Of a stretch of DNA of 6,059 bases, positions 5,377 to 6,059 are shown piece after piece; the stretch's first letter is position 1, and each line of letters begins with the position of its first letter. A model generated the notes under the pieces. That model had not been told where the DNA came from, did not search any database, and was given only the letters and a program-made list of their open reading frames with translations. The DNA lies in NCBI GenBank assembly GCA_002713825.1, contig PAUU01000023.1, forward strand, positions 1 to 6,059. Direction: 5' to 3'. Source of the stretch: Acidiferrobacteraceae bacterium (GTDB taxonomy: Bacteria; Pseudomonadota; Gammaproteobacteria; Arenicellales; UBA868). The position numbers were made by a program, and so were the translations under genes.

Positions 5377-6059
5377 ATGGCTTTTCCCACAAGCTCAAAA
5401 TATGTGATCGTCGGCGCAGGGATTCATGGCTTAAGCACCGCGTATCACCTGGCTTTGGAACTCAAGAGGAAAGGAGCGGGCGATGGGTCAGACATTCTTG
5501 TCGTCGACAAAACCTCGATCGCCGCCGGCGCATCAGGCATTGCTTGCGGCGTTGTGCGCAATAACTACTTCCAGCCGGCCATGCGCGAACTCATGGCGCA
5601 TAGCGTAAACGTTTGGGAGAGCGATCCTGAAGCTTACAGTTACCACTCCGTTGGTTACATGCAGATTAGCCCCGAGGTGATGCGCGAGGATGTATCGACC
5701 ATTGCGGAGCAACAAAAGGATATCGGTTACGAGTCGGTTTTTATTGAGGGTGCTAAAGATTCTGCTGAATATATGCGCGGCCTTTTTGATGATTGGCAGG
5801 CCGAGGGCATCACTTCGGTTCTGCATGAGAAGCCAGGTGGTTACTCGAACAATACCCGAGCCATGTATGGCTTGGCCGGCAAAGCGGAAGGAGAGGGCGT
5901 TCGAATTCTGACCGGCGTGACGGTAAAGGGATTTGAACGCGGTAACGGCAGCGGCGCTATTACAGCAGTGGCGACAGACCGGGGCACAATTGAATGCGAT
6001 TACGTAGTGCTCGGAGCAGGCCCCTGGGTGAAAAGCCTGTGGGAAATGCTTGAGTTGCC
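5377..6059 (+). CDS. FAD-dependent oxidoreductase, DAO family, 5' part
   Basis: The frame is open from ATG 5377 to the window end, giving 227 residues of an unfinished protein. A Rossmann FAD-binding motif opens it, YVIVGAGIHGLSTAYHL at residues 9-25 (GAGIHG 13-18). The second strand ILVVDK (40-45) carries the acidic residue D44 expected to hold the adenosine ribose. AAGASGIACGVVR (49-61) is the usual third segment, and YVVLGAGPW (209-217) is the later GAGPW motif of D-amino-acid oxidase, sarcosine oxidase and dimethylglycine dehydrogenase relatives. Such enzymes oxidise C-N bonds of amines or amino acids with FAD. Residues about 28-38, between the first helix and second strand, are longer than in minimal members. 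Divergence from a FadR-type regulator suggests an inducible catabolic gene. Its substrate, C-terminal domains and length are unknown because the gene is cut. Confidence 0.88.
   Translation, partial: MAFPTSSKYVIVGAGIHGLSTAYHLALELKRKGAGDGSDILVVDKTSIAAGASGIACGVVRNNYFQPAMRELMAHSVNVWESDPEAYSYHSVGYMQISPEVMREDVSTIAEQQKDIGYESVFIEGAKDSAEYMRGLFDDWQAEGITSVLHEKPGGYSNNTRAMYGLAGKAEGEGVRILTGVTVKGFERGNGSGAITAVATDRGTIECDYVVLGAGPWVKSLWEMLEL

Noticed and set aside
5333..5407. 24-codon plus-strand frame overlapping the flavoprotein start, a possible upstream ORF
   Set aside because: No ribosome binding site before its ATG, and its reading covers the strong ribosome binding site of the main gene; probably chance.
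1..6059. Mobile element, CRISPR array, phage or toxin-antitoxin content
   Set aside because: No transposase, integrase, regular spaced repeats, tRNA or terminal inverted repeats were seen; all large frames are accounted for by chromosomal-type genes.

Overview
The window looks like an ordinary chromosomal segment of a proteobacterium of moderate G+C. A gammaproteobacterium, possibly marine, is my best guess. This rests on the gene set (adenosylcobalamin-pathway cobS and cobC, a NodI/NodJ-like exporter outside any nodulation context, a FadR-type regulator beside a DAO-family flavoprotein) and on protein-level resemblance from memory; no search was run. There is no rRNA, tRNA, IS element, CRISPR array or integrase, and I find no clear new multi-gene system.

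Layout. (1) 1-1085, plus strand: the 3' part of cobS, cut by the window edge, overlaps a complete cobC by 16 nt. This is the tail of a cobalamin nucleotide-loop operon. (2) 3640-1118, minus strand: a tight three-gene operon. A HAD-IIA phosphatase is followed after 7 nt by a NodI-like ATPase, whose stop overlaps the start of a NodJ-like ABC-2 permease (ATGA). The operon converges on cobC across a 32-nt gap. (3) 3748-4317, plus strand: a 189-residue protein of unknown function, divergent from the HAD gene. Its stop codon overlaps the stop codon of the next gene by 3 nt. (4) 5060-4314, minus strand: a GntR/FadR-family (FCD) transcription regulator. (5) 5061-5376: a 316-nt, strongly AT-rich divergent intergenic region with a 14-bp perfect palindrome, a one-helical-turn direct repeat sharing its half-site, and weak hairpins. 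(6) 5377 to the end, plus strand: the N-terminal 227 residues of a DAO-type FAD-dependent oxidoreductase behind a strong ribosome binding site.

How the parts relate. cobS and cobC act together in the last steps of cobalamin assembly. NodI and NodJ should form one membrane exporter, with the HAD phosphatase co-transcribed but without an obvious functional tie. The GntR regulator and the flavoprotein are divergently arranged around the operator-like DNA, which suggests a ligand-responsive catabolic switch for an amine- or amino-acid-like substrate. That substrate cannot be read from this sequence. The least explained items are the 189-residue protein and the palindrome cluster upstream of the regulator.
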